Shown piece after piece: positions 25,030 through 35,500 of a stretch of 42,321 nucleotides of DNA; position 1 is the first letter of the stretch; every line of letters begins with the position of its first letter. Origin of the DNA: Blastocatellia bacterium (lineage in GTDB: Bacteria > Acidobacteriota > Blastocatellia > Chloracidobacteriales > JADJPF01). Where the stretch lies: NCBI GenBank assembly GCA_016713405.1, contig JADJPF010000006.1, positions 305,001-347,321 on the forward strand. Reading direction: 5' to 3'. The notes under the pieces are model-generated. The model saw nothing but the letters and a program-made list of their open reading frames with translations. It searched no databases and was not told the DNA's origin. The translations under genes were made by a program, and so were the position numbers.

Positions 25030-27345
25030 ATGCAAGGCAAAAAGAAAAATTTAATAGCAATAACTGGAAGTCATTTTGAATATGTTGTTCCAAACAACAG
25101 TGATTTTACTATTTTCTTTGATCTTTTACGCGCTCAAGGTTATCGGACAGAGTTAATAGATGAAGAATTATCATGGGAAAAAATTATTCCATTTAGTGCA
25201 ATTCTTATAGGTGTTCCTATAAACAGTTTTACAGAAGACGAATCAACTGTATTACAAGGCTGGGTTGAACAGGGCGGAAACTTGCTTTTACTTTCAACAA
25301 TGGGAGGTGATCAAGTACCTCATGGTTATGATTTACCAAGCCTACCTTTTGGAGAAATTACCAAAAGCATTCAAGTTGATAACAGTTGCCTTGGCATAGT
25401 AGAAACAACCAATGGATATAATTTAACTCCAGGTCTTTTTCCTGTAGACGGTCTTCCACAAAACATTTTATTTAATCCTCAAGTAGAAATTGACACTATA
25501 AAATTACTTAATCATAAAAGTAGCATATCTTATCAAGTTGGTTGCACATTATCCATAAAAGAAAGCTATAAAGAACTTTTAAGTCAATCTATAGATAAAA
25601 ATGATGATTCTTTAAAAATTACACATTCTCTAAAAGTACCAGATTATGCTGTAGCAATAGAGGGTACAACCCGTTGGATAAACTTTGACTATAAAGAAAT
25701 TTTTGGTTGTGATTATCAAACATTTTTAGGTGATAAATATGTCTTTTTGCGTCTTGAGAGAGGCAAGGGAACAATTTCTATTGTTGGTTCGGCAAGAATG
25801 TTTTTTGATGAGAGTATTAATAACAAGGATAACTTAGAATTTCTAAATTATTTATTTTCATTATGGCTTACAGATTCAGTAAATAATGAGATAAACAGAC
25901 GTATGAAACGCCCTCAACGCCATCGTCTTTTGCATGGTTATCCAATGTCTCCGCTTATGAAGCAAACACATTTGGAAAACAGAGCAGATCTTGAACAATT
26001 CCAACTAAATTTGCTTTCAGAGCTTAATAGAAAATTTATTGTTGGTGTGTTGCCTCATCCATTTTGTAATCCAAGTGTTAAAGGATGTGGTTTTTGTACT
26101 TTTCCACATGAAATTTATACAAACACAAAAGTAGACCATATTGTTAAAGATGTAATTAAAGAAATAGATTTCTTTTTTGACCAAAACCCTTTTCTTAACA
26201 TTGATGTTGAAGCATTATATTTTGGTGGAGGGACTGCCAATTTAACCCCGCCTAATTTGTTTAGAGATTTATGCCAAACTCTTAACAACCACATAGATCT
26301 TAGCCAAGCAGAAGTAACTTTAGAAGGCGTTCCCATATATTTTATTACTCATAAACCTACTATTTTAGAAGTATTAAAAGAAGAAATGCCCGTAAGACAG
26401 TTAAGAATAAGTATGGGCGTTCAAACCTTTAACACCGCACAAATAAAGCGTATGGGACGAGGTGCTTTTGGTGATAAAAATAAAATAAATGAAGTTGTAA
26501 AGTCTGCCCATAAACTTAACTACATTGTTTCTTGTGACCTTCTTTTCAACCTTCCAGGGCAGTCTTTAGCAGAAATGAAAGCAGATATTGACCACGCCAT
26601 AGACATAGGCTTTGATCAAATATGTTTGTATCACCTTGTAATGTTTGAAGGTTTAGGAACAGAATGGTCACTAGATGATCAATTACTCTTAGAACTCCCA
26701 AATAATACAAAGTCGGCTTCTAATTGGCTTAAGCTACGTGAATACTTGCTTTCAAAAGGCTATTTGCAAAATTCATTAACTAACTTTGAAAAGTCAGACA
26801 TTAGACATGGAGTTTGTCGCTTTGTTTATGAAGATTATGGTTATAGACCAGAAAAGTATGATCTCTTAGGTTTTGGGCCTTCGGCTATCACATTAATTTC
26901 TGATAAAAAATTCCATCACGCGCTTAAACTACTTAATCCAGAAAGCTCAACAGAATATTCAGAGCTTATTAATAGAAATCCATCTGCAAGTAAAAGCTTT
27001 GTTTATCAAATAAGGGATATGAAAATACTTTATTTAACAAGAAAAGTAGTTCTTTTAGGGCTTAATAGAAAAGATTACAAAGCTATATTTAATCAAGATC
27101 CATTTGATGATTTTCCATTTGAATTTACAAGTCTAGCTGAAAAAGGATTGATTGAAATAGGCACAGAAGAAATAAAACTAACTCCAAAAGGGATGTTTTA
27201 TGCTGATACAATAGCAGGCACGTTTGCTTGGCGACAAATACACCTGCTACGTTTTAGAGACATTGCAAAAGGTGTAAAACCTACTGCTTTACGTCCAGGA
27301 TTTCTTAGAACTATTTATGATGATTCAGCTTTTAACTTTATGTAA
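25030..27345 (+). CDS. radical SAM protein fused to an amidotransferase-like domain
   Basis: The 771 residues fall into two parts. Residues about 1-285 look like the class I amidotransferase-like/DUF4350 type of Rossmann domain (FFDLLRAQGYRTELIDEEL, AILIGVPINSFTEDE, WVEQGGNLLLLST), with no obvious catalytic Cys-His-Glu triad. Residues about 330-770 are a HemN/HemW-type radical SAM module: cluster cysteines Cys346, Cys353 and Cys356, SAM-binding FGGGT (398-402), GVQTFN, LLFNLPGQ, GFGPSA, and a winged-helix end TPKGMFYAD. The usual spacing is Cys-x3-Cys-x2-Cys; here it is Cys-x6-Cys-x2-Cys (FCNPSVKGCGFC). It may be a HemW relative with another substrate. Haem biosynthetic activity should not be assumed. 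Confidence 0.8.
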   Translation: MQGKKKNLIAITGSHFEYVVPNNSDFTIFFDLLRAQGYRTELIDEELSWEKIIPFSAILIGVPINSFTEDESTVLQGWVEQGGNLLLLSTMGGDQVPHGYDLPSLPFGEITKSIQVDNSCLGIVETTNGYNLTPGLFPVDGLPQNILFNPQVEIDTIKLLNHKSSISYQVGCTLSIKESYKELLSQSIDKNDDSLKITHSLKVPDYAVAIEGTTRWINFDYKEIFGCDYQTFLGDKYVFLRLERGKGTISIVGSARMFFDESINNKDNLEFLNYLFSLWLTDSVNNEINRRMKRPQRHRLLHGYPMSPLMKQTHLENRADLEQFQLNLLSELNRKFIVGVLPHPFCNPSVKGCGFCTFPHEIYTNTKVDHIVKDVIKEIDFFFDQNPFLNIDVEALYFGGGTANLTPPNLFRDLCQTLNNHIDLSQAEVTLEGVPIYFITHKPTILEVLKEEMPVRQLRISMGVQTFNTAQIKRMGRGAFGDKNKINEVVKSAHKLNYIVSCDLLFNLPGQSLAEMKADIDHAIDIGFDQICLYHLVMFEGLGTEWSLDDQLLLELPNNTKSASNWLKLREYLLSKGYLQNSLTNFEKSDIRHGVCRFVYEDYGYRPEKYDLLGFGPSAITLISDKKFHHALKLLNPESSTEYSELINRNPSASKSFVYQIRDMKILYLTRKVVLLGLNRKDYKAIFNQDPFDDFPFEFTSLAEKGLIEIGTEEIKLTPKGMFYADTIAGTFAWRQIHLLRFRDIAKGVKPTALRPGFLRTIYDDSAFNFM

Positions 27346-27363
27346 AAACACAGATAAAATAGC

Positions 27364-27906
27364 TTATTTTTTAGATTTTCTAGTTCTTAAGCTTTGTAGT
27401 CCTTGTTGACGAATTCTTTCTACAGAATCACGATAATACAAAACATTTTCTGCACGATGACAAGCTACACAAGCATTATGAAAACGCTCCATTTCAGCAA
27501 AAAATTGTTTTTGATTAGCCGTAGCAATTGCTTTTTGTAGGTTTGGAATTGCTTCATTAATAAAAGGTTGGGAGGATTCAGAGCGTTTTGGGCGACGTTC
27601 TAGCCCTAGTTTCATAATTAAATCTATTTTCTCGGCTTGGTATTTAGCATAATCCCAATTTTTCTTTGAGCCTGCAAAATAAAGTTCCCCATATCTATAA
27701 GAAATTTCTGCCATTGCATGATCAAATCCACGAAGATGTTTTTCAATTTGTATAAATTTTTCTTCCTCAGTCCCTTTAAGCCATTGCGTTGTTGCACCTT
27801 GAGCATGAACAGAAGTAGAAGTTTGTAAAGAGTTTGAAAGAGACAAGACAAAAGCAGTAAAAGCTAAAATTAAAGCTATAATAGTTAATTTATTGATACC
27901 ATTCAT
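27364..27906 (-). CDS. exported cytochrome c'-like monohaem protein
   Basis: The protein has an N-terminal membrane or signal helix (LTIIALILAFTAFVLSLS) and a helical domain ending with the haem-binding motif CVACH close to the C-terminus, within FHNACVACHRAEN. A four-helix domain with a late CxxCH is typical of cytochrome c' and related proteins, which bind haem with His and may bind NO. The start at 27906 has GAGGAG upstream; a longer frame would run into the end of the chromate transporter gene. It closes a minus-strand run of genes. A weak 6-bp hairpin (AAAATA-GCT-TATTTT) overlaps its end; the plus-strand radical SAM gene stops only 18 bases away. Confidence 0.8.
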   Translation of the reverse strand: MNGINKLTIIALILAFTAFVLSLSNSLQTSTSVHAQGATTQWLKGTEEEKFIQIEKHLRGFDHAMAEISYRYGELYFAGSKKNWDYAKYQAEKIDLIMKLGLERRPKRSESSQPFINEAIPNLQKAIATANQKQFFAEMERFHNACVACHRAENVLYYRDSVERIRQQGLQSLRTRKSKK

Positions 27907-27928
27907 TTTATTATTCTCCTCATTATTT

Positions 27929-29087
27929 TCACCAGCTAAAGATAATTCCAACTATTGCCCCTCCAAACACAAGCCAGGCTGAATTAACACGAAATTTTAT
28001 TAGTAAAACAGCACTAAATAGACATAGTAAAATAGTTGTTAAATCAATAATTGTTGTTTTGCCTAGTTGCCAAGTAACAGCGGCCATTAATGCAAGAGAT
28101 GCAACATTTATCGCGTCAAGAAATGCTCCAGCGGCAGATGATTTACGTAGGTAAGGAATTAAAAAACTACTAATAGCAACAAAGATAAAAGCTGGTAAAA
28201 ATATCCCTACTGTTGCAACTATTCCACCCCAAAAGCCGCCTAACACATAACCAATAAAGGTTGCTGTGGTAAAAACAGGCCCTGGAGTTATTTGACCAAC
28301 TGTAATTGCATCAATTAGTTGCGTTTCTGTAAGCCAACCTTTTGCTATAACTAAGTCATTACGTAAAAAAGCTAGCAAAACATACCCACTACCAAATAGC
28401 ACAGAGCCGACTTTAAGGAAAAAAAGAAACAGCGGGTATAACCCAAAATTTGAAGTTTGTGTTTCTGTTGTTCTTAAAGCCGGCAAAATAAATAAACTTG
28501 TAGTTAAATTTAGAAAAGATAGTTTTTTATGATTAAAGTTTTTTGCCCAATGAAAAACTAATGCCAAAAAGCCAGCACCAAATAAAATCAGTAATTCATT
28601 AATAGAAACAAAAGCACAGGTTAGCGAGATCAAACCAAAAAAAGCTAAAAGTTTATTTTTTATAGCAGTTCGTCCAAGTCCCCAAAGAGCTTGTAAAACT
28701 ACAGCAATAATTACAGGTTTTACACCATAAAGTAAGCCTGTAGCCTCAATTAATTTACCAAAGCGAACATATAACCATATCTATAGACAGAACAATAATT
28801 GCGGCTGGTAAAATAAAACAAACTCCTGCAACCAAAAGCCCTAGCCAGCCTGCCCTAAGATGGCCTAGATGAATAGCCATTTCTGTTGAATTTGGGCCAG
28901 GTATAAGGTTAGTCGCTCCAATTAAATCCAAGAATTTTTCTTCTGTTAGCCATTTGCGACGCTCCACAACTTCTTCTTTCATCATCGCAATATGGGCAGC
29001 AGGCCCACCAAAACCCAATGTTCCAAGTTTAAGAAACACAAATGCTACTTCTTTAAGTTTTGATATAGGTATTTTCTGCAAAAACAT
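27929..29087 (-). pseudogene. chrA: chromate transporter ChrA, frameshifted
   Basis: Two frames together give a full-length two-domain CHR transporter of about 385 residues. The first half has KLGTLGFGGPAAHIAMM, EEKFLDLIGATNLIPGPNS and HLGHLRAGWLGLLVAGVCF. The second half has KVGSVLFGSGYVLLAF, TVGQITPGPVFTTATFIGY and WGGIVATVGIFLP. The join is at 28778-28781: after VLSI the true frame continues WLYVRFGKLIEATGLLYGVK, but four bases (GATA) stand where three are expected, so the first frame ends in a false stop. This is one extra base. The transporter would export chromate or a related oxyanion, if the shift is a sequencing error. The ATG at 29087 is uncertain; no good Shine-Dalgarno is present. 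Confidence 0.75.
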
Positions 29088-29095
29088 CCTAGCAT

Positions 29096-30436
29096 TTAGT
29101 TTAACCAAGCAGGTTTTTCTTTATAGAAAAAGATTAAGTCTTGACCTTCGGGATACATATTTGCTTGATTTTTTGTGTAATTATTTACACCGCCATCATC
29201 TTGACCATCTGTACCAAGCAGCCAAATAACAGGCTTTTCATCTTCTAATCGATACTTTATAGCCTTTCTTGTAATTGGGTCTATAGGTGTTCTTAAATCT
29301 GCTTTCTCTCTCAGTTGCTCAAAAGCTTGTTCAAGGCTAGAAGGAAATCGGCCATTAATTTTTTTTATAAGCCTCACAAATAGCCAATGCTCTTAGAGCA
29401 GCACCCAAGCTTGCCCCATATAAAGCATTCGCATTGTTGAACGGGAATGAGACTGAACAATATCTCTTAAAAAACTATCAATAATAGATTCTGATAGTTT
29501 ATCAGAAAGTTTTTCTGCTGCTTTTGTTGATGCAAAATCCCATTGTTTTAGAGGAACACTTAATAAAAAGATATTCATTTGAATTTTTTCCATTAAGTGT
29601 TTATATAAACGTTGCTTTAAGCCATATGGCAAATAATTAGCTTTTAAGTATTTTTTTAAGTATTCGTCTCTTTTTTCTTCTACTTCTCCAACTAATGTAT
29701 TATCTAAACTAATTTGAGCAATTCGCCACTCTCTTAACATTACTTCGTAAGGTCTACCTACTTTACTATCAGCATCTTGCATTTCTTTAGCAATAATAAT
29801 TAATGTATCTGATTTAAGGTTATCTTGGGCTATCAAATCAAATAAAACCTTAGCCATAATGTCACGGCAAACTTCTGAAACTAAAGGGAAAAGTAGCCCA
29901 CTATTAGGGTCAGTATTAAGATAACTTGCCATTTTATAAGCAGCTAAAGCTATCTCCGCAGCTTGTTCTAATTTTCCTTCTTCAATTAATGCTCTTGTCT
30001 GTAAATTAGCTAAATTAAATAATTCTCTTGCAGAAACAAAATTAATTGTCCCATCAGAAAAAATTGGAACACGATTATAAAATTGAAATTTTGATTTTTT
30101 AGCCCCTTCTAACAAATGTGTTATAGTTTTTTTATTTAGATCTAACCATTGGTGACTTTCCTCATTTAGTGGCTCAAGTCCTTTTATAAGTTTGTCATGT
30201 GGAAGATTATTAAACCTTGGAAAGTTTTTTTTGCTTTCTTCTAGGGCTTTTACGGCTAGATCATAATCTGTAAATGCGTTTTCTGATGGCTCAACTTTTA
30301 TTACTCCAAAGTTATCTGCACGAGGCAATTGACCAAAAGGAGGTATAAAACAAACATACATTGCTGCTAAAACTAAAACCAATGTTAAAAGCTTTAAGCT
30401 ACGTGTAGCTACTTTTTTAACTTTGTCAAAATCCAT
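29096..30436 (-). pseudogene. membrane-anchored uncharacterised protein with two compensating frameshifts
   Basis: The first 347 residues have one N-terminal membrane helix (LLTLVLVLAAMYVCFIPPF) and a helical body with FNLANLQTRALIEEGKLEQA. They stop at TAA (29395-29393). The next frame continues smoothly with LGAALRALAICEAYKK, and after an A8 run the original frame resumes with INGRFPSSLEQAF, DPITRKAIKYR and LLGTDGQDDGG. That ending is typical of a C-terminal domain found on many Planctomycete and Acidobacterial anchored proteins. One base is missing near 29405 and one extra A lies in 29359-29366, so the two ends share a frame. The uninterrupted protein would be about 446 residues. Function unknown. 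Confidence 0.65.
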
Positions 30437-30475
30437 AAAATTTTTACAACCTTAATTTCAGTTTTTATTGATATG

Positions 30476-31669
30476 TTAAATTTGAATATTACTAAAATAT
30501 TGTTGGAAGAATTTTTCTTCTATAACCTCTTCTCTAACTATTAAAGCCTGCTCTAAAGCTTTTTCTCTAGCTTCTTCTCTAAGTATAGAAGTTTCTTTTA
30601 GTAAAATCATATACAGATACATCCAGGTAGCAATAGCTTCTAATGTACGTTTGCCAACTGTATCTTCATTAGATACAAATTCTATAATCTTATAATCTTC
30701 TTGAAGTTCAAAATAGTCTAATTCTGGATAAATTGCTTCTATTTGTTGTTTTGATCGGGTAAGTAGTAAAAAAGCATTTTCTCTACCTAGTTGATCTTTA
30801 ACTGCGTAGAAAAATCGGCGAATAATAATAATAAGTTTATCTGGTTCTAATCTTAAAACTTCTACAACGGTTTCTTCTTTTGAGCTACTCCAAACATCAT
30901 TATTTGTTGTAATTACAGGATCAGGAGAATCAAAAACGCTTCCTTCAGTTGGTAATATTTGAGGATCATCTATTTCTGGTTCCTGCATTAAGGATTCTGG
31001 CATATCAGCAGCTAAAATTTCTGCTGTAATTCTACCAAAATCACTATCTTCTTCATCTAGCAAATCTTGGTCAACAAATGGGGTAGTGTCTATTTTTATT
31101 GGAACTGAATCAACAACAGAGAAACTTTCTTCCTCTTGGCTTACTTCTGAAACAACTTTATTTTCTAATGGCGAAGGTTCTATTGTTAGAGCAATTAAAT
31201 CTTCTGCCACTAAAGAACATTGAGCTAGAACTTCGTCTCTAAAGGGATGTTTTTCTATTTCTAAGGGAAACTCGCTATTAAGTTGGGTCAATTTACGGCG
31301 AGCAACAAAATTAGTTGGGTCAAGGTTAATTACACTTTTTAGAATAGCAACGGTAATTTGTTTTTGTCCTTGCTTCTCATAAACAGCAGAAAGTATTAGT
31401 CTAGGTTCTACAGCATTAACATCTACTTCGCTAGAATCAAGTAAAAGCTTTTCTGCTTCAGCCTGGTTTTTGTCCATTTGAACCAGCAACCGAGCTAAAG
31501 CTAACATATATAAGTAATTTTTTGGTGATAGATCCAAAGCACGACGAAGCAACCTTTCAGCAGCACCCATATCACCGATTTTTAAGGCTGAACGGGCACC
31601 TAGAAAAAACTTAGTAGCTTCATCAACAGGAATATTTTGTTGTTCTGGATTTTCCGCTGTTTTACTCAT
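30476..31669 (-). CDS. tetratricopeptide-repeat protein
   Basis: Residues about 15-140 hold three to four TPR units (FFLGARSALKIGDMGAAERL, LRRALDLSPKNYLYMLALAR, LILSAVYEKQGQKQITVAIL, SVINLDPTNFVARRKL). Residues about 170-280 are an acidic, disordered linker with many Glu, Asp and Pro. The last 120 residues are helical and charged (LEPDKLIIIIRRFFYAVKDQ, EEAREKALEQALIVREEV). There is no signal peptide. TPRs make it a protein-interaction adaptor; partners are unknown. It begins a closely spaced minus-strand run (40 bases to the anchored protein, then chrA and the cytochrome), so these four may form an operon. Confidence 0.8.
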   Translation of the reverse strand: MSKTAENPEQQNIPVDEATKFFLGARSALKIGDMGAAERLLRRALDLSPKNYLYMLALARLLVQMDKNQAEAEKLLLDSSEVDVNAVEPRLILSAVYEKQGQKQITVAILKSVINLDPTNFVARRKLTQLNSEFPLEIEKHPFRDEVLAQCSLVAEDLIALTIEPSPLENKVVSEVSQEEESFSVVDSVPIKIDTTPFVDQDLLDEEDSDFGRITAEILAADMPESLMQEPEIDDPQILPTEGSVFDSPDPVITTNNDVWSSSKEETVVEVLRLEPDKLIIIIRRFFYAVKDQLGRENAFLLLTRSKQQIEAIYPELDYFELQEDYKIIEFVSNEDTVGKRTLEAIATWMYLYMILLKETSILREEAREKALEQALIVREEVIEEKFFQQYFSNIQI

Positions 31670-31838
31670 AATGTTAAGTTTGTTTCTAACTGCTTAACAT
31701 TATTACATTAACAGCCAAATTTTTGTAACTCTTTATTGCAAGGAAGTCTAATAAGGACACTTTATCTAATAAGTTTTCTCTAGTTAAAATATTTTTTAAT
31801 TTCTTAAACTTAGTTTGGGATTTTTGTTTATCTGAAAG

Positions 31839-32405
31839 TTAAGTAGGAAAGCCATTTGAATGAAAAACCCTTTTTGCTTGAAGAAAATGTCTTTCTTCAT
31901 GATTAACAATGACCCTGTAAGCATCCATTAAGCTATAAGTAATTAGATTAGTGATAGGAGATGAGATTATTATCTTATCTAAATCTAAACTTTCAGTAGC
32001 CTTTATACATTTAACCATTTGGTTTTGCTGCTCAACAAATCTATGGATAATATCCCCTTCAATGTTGCTGTTTGATGGATAAAAGACCTTTGGAGCTTTC
32101 AATTTAGATTTTGATTCAGGAGCAACTGATTTAATTAGCATTTTTCCAAAAAACATGGGGAGTAATGGCATGCTTTCCCAAAAAGTGTTTTTTTTCTCTC
32201 CATTCAAAACTTTTTTCAAAATAGGGAAATAAGCTTCATTAGCTGTTCTTAAATGATCAAAACATTGTGAAATACTCCATTGGTTTATGTCTGGCTTCCA
32301 ATTAAGTTGTTGTGGTGCTAGTTTTCCAAAGATCGTTAGAGTTTCATCTGTTACTTTATTTGCTCTTAAAATTAAATCCGACAAATTTTTCTCTTTACTA
32401 CTCAT
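31839..32405 (-). CDS. DinB-like four-helix protein
   Basis: The 188 residues fit the DinB/YfiT superfamily of metal-binding four-helix bundles. Evidence is the NWKPDINQWSISQCFDHLRT block with a His in helix 2 (about residue 51) and NHEERHFLQAKRV near the C-terminus, giving three His ligands in all. Members include thiol-dependent S-transferases and many proteins of unknown role. Nothing here favours a specific substrate. It stands alone, 169 bases upstream of the TPR gene, and 166 bases after the start side of a terminated gene. That terminator lies upstream, so it has its own promoter, which I could not fix. Confidence 0.78.
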   Translation of the reverse strand: MSSKEKNLSDLILRANKVTDETLTIFGKLAPQQLNWKPDINQWSISQCFDHLRTANEAYFPILKKVLNGEKKNTFWESMPLLPMFFGKMLIKSVAPESKSKLKAPKVFYPSNSNIEGDIIHRFVEQQNQMVKCIKATESLDLDKIIISSPITNLITYSLMDAYRVIVNHEERHFLQAKRVFHSNGFPT

Positions 32406-32491
32406 TGCCTTTTATTTCCTTTTCTAAAGATGCTAAACAAGTGTTGCAACAAACTTTTGATTGGCTACTTAAGCTACTAAACTTGGCCTTA

Positions 32492-32542
32492 AAATAAAAG
32501 CAAATGCCCCTTCCAAACTAGGCTAGGGGCATTTGTTTTATT
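32492..32542 (-). terminator. intrinsic terminator of the VIT/vWA gene
   Basis: CAAATGCCCC (32501-32510) pairs with GGGGCATTTG (32526-32535), and the stem extends outward as AATAAAA/TTTTATT with one bulged G. Read on the minus strand it ends in a T-rich tract. It lies 29 bases past the stop of the gene ending at 32571. Confidence 0.85.
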
Positions 32543-32570
32543 GAATTTTTTTAACTACTTTTTAATTACT

Positions 32571-35500
32571 TTATTTTTGAGAAAGTAGCAAGTAGCGTGC
32601 TGCTGCTTGTGCAATTGGTTGAGAAGCTGTTAAATTAAGCTCTTTAACCAAATTAGCTAAAACAATTTTGCTAGTTCCGCCTTTTGCTAAAGCTTCTTGT
32701 CCGCTGCTAATCAGGCTTTGATCAAAACTTAGATTTGCTTTCTTCGCGCTTTCTAGTGCTAAAACTACCCATGCTGTTGCATTTAAGTCAGCTTTGCCGC
32801 CTTCTTGAGCAACCCATAAACCATCTTTATCACGTAGTTTTAAGAGATTAGTCAGTAGTTTTTCTGCTGCTTTACTGACATTTGCGCTTGGTGAATCTGC
32901 AATAATTTCACTCATTGCCCAAAGTGTGATTGCTATGGTTTGAGTATCAGCCACATCACCATTTTTATTTCTTAAAACTCCATTAGCATCAATACTAGCT
33001 GTTAGAAGTTCTATTGAGCGACGTAGTTGAGGTTGATAAATACCTTTCCTTGCAGTGTTTCCATTAATTACAAATGCTAGTGTTGACATAGCAGTAGTGC
33101 GTAAAACGTTTTGATCAGCATCTGCCCAAGCACCACTTACAGCTTGATTTCTGCCAAGGTAGCGTTCTACTTCATCTAAAGCTACAGTAGCATCTGCTAA
33201 AGCTTCTTCCTTAGCACTATTTTTAGATTCTGCACGACTTAAATCAATTTCTCTTTCAGTAGCTTTTCCAAGTTTATCAACACTAGCAGCATTATCTTTT
33301 TTAGCACCAGCTTTTAGATCTGCTGGCATTTCAGCAGGTCTAGCATTTGGTTCAGCTATACTTCTTTGATCTGCACTTACACCAGCCATATTTGCTGCTG
33401 ATGCAGGTTTGGATGATGTCATAGTATTTTTTCTTAGTGGTGTTGGTTGTGATGGTGGAGCAGGCTGCACTTTTCTCTTTTCAGCCATTCTAGGAACAGC
33501 ATTTCCTGGTCTTGCTCCTCCAGATGCACCAAAAGCATTAAAGTTTTGCACTGTAGCCTCTCGACGAGCTTTTTCAAGTTCGCTTTCATCATCCTGATCT
33601 TGCGCTATTTGCCAATCGGCTGGAACTGGAACTGGAACTAGAATTGTTTGAGGTTTGCCACCTTCTTTTGGAACAATATTTTTTTCCTCTAAAGCAATAA
33701 AGGAAGTAAATTGTGTTACAAGCTTATGTTTTAAGCCTAGTTGGGTAATTTCTTGCTTAATATTTTGGTTATTTGGTGTCTCAATTAAATCATTACTTAA
33801 ACGGTCAACTTTGCCTCTAGCCCAAAGTGCAGAAATTGCTTGTAAACGTATATTGCTGCTAGATGTATCAATTAAAACTGGCAAAGTGCTAAGTCCAACA
33901 GCACTTAAAGCTTTAATAAATACTTGTTCTCTATTTCCTGTAGCTTTGATTTTCCCTGTTATAAACACTGGTTGATTAACATAAAGGTCTGGTACTGGGT
34001 TTGGGTAAAAATCGCTTACTTCCATTTGTCCCCAATCAATAGCAATATTAGTTAACATTGGCGCAGAGATACGAGATTGAAACTTATTAATAACTGTCTC
34101 AAAGTTTTGTTGTGTAGGAAGTAAAAATTCTGCTGTACCAGCACCGATTTCAGCTAGTTTTCTTAAGAAATATTCATTGACCGCACTATCAATACCAAAA
34201 GTAAAAATTTTTGTTTGACCAAGGTTTTGTTTAACTGCTTGTAAAAGCTGGGCTTCGTTGCCAATTTGACCATCAGTAATAAAAACAATTACGCGAGCTT
34301 TTGCTGGTTGTCCTGGCATAGCTTTATTGTTTTGTAGGGCGTGCATTAGCGGATTAAGCATTTCCGTTCCACCTTCAGCACGAAAATTATTAACAAATTG
34401 GTCTGCTTGATTGATGTTACTTTGAGTAACAGATAGTGACTTAGGCCAAAGCGGTTGAAACCCGCTAGAAAACCGAATGATATTAAAATCATCTTGAGGA
34501 TTTAGCCCGCGTAAACAGCTACGCATTGCATTTTTAGCTTGTTCTATTTTGATTCCTTGCATTGAGCCTGAAGTATCAACGATAAAGATCATTTCCTTAG
34601 CTACTAGATCTTTAGTTTGAAAGTCTGAAGGCGGTGCAGCCATCATTAAAAAATAGCCTTCGCCTTTTTGATCAGTTGCTAGCATTACGGCTGCTTCTGG
34701 TTGTTCGCCTGCAATTCTATACTCTAAAACAAAATCCCGATTAGGTATTTCATCTTGCCGATTTAGCTGCACTCGATAATGAGAAGGTGCAATTTTATCC
34801 GACTTAATTTCATGTGCCATTGATTGTAATTTTTTAATAGGAAAGCCTGCTTGAAGTTCTACAGAAAGTGAAATATTTCCAGGTCTGATATTTGCAGGTA
34901 GGTTTGGAGGAGTAATTTTATCTGCATCTGGCACAACAGTTTTGTCTTTATCAGGTACAGGAATAAAACGCCCACCATGTACTTTTTTTATTTTTCCGTC
35001 TTTTATTTCCATACCCGCAGGAATATAGCGAGGAGCAACAACCATAGGAAAAGCTAGTCTAAAAGTCCCGTCATCATAAGCAATTCGCTCTGTATAATGA
35101 ATTTTGACTACAATTTGGCTATTGGGTTCAATGTTGGCTACAGCAGAAGTAAAAATATTAGGACGTTGCTGCTCAAGAAGTGCTGCTTTGATACCTGCCG
35201 ATTTAGCTATTTCATAGCTTTGGCGAGCCTCTTCACGCTCTTTTATTTGGCCTTGAATTTTGCGTTTGCCTATAACTATATCTAAATCATCTACAGCAGC
35301 ATTAGCAGGAAGAGGAAAAACATAAACAGCTTCAATATTTTCTGAAAATGAATTAACAAAGGTTTGCTCTACTTCAACAGAAGCAACAAACCCAAAAACA
35401 GATATTTTTACATCCGTATTTTTAAGCGGTATAGGTAGCGGTTTAGGCCCGGTTCTTACTAAAACGCCTTCTCCCGGTATCCCACAATCAACAATACCTT

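Noticed and set aside
25030..27345. Oxygen-independent coproporphyrinogen oxidase
   Set aside because: Cysteine spacing and the extra N-terminal domain differ from HemN, so a haem function would be over-annotation despite hemL in the window.
33409..33975. Plus-strand frames opposite the VIT/vWA gene
   Set aside because: They are antisense to a well-conserved domain and the low-complexity linker, and have no ribosome site or family resemblance.
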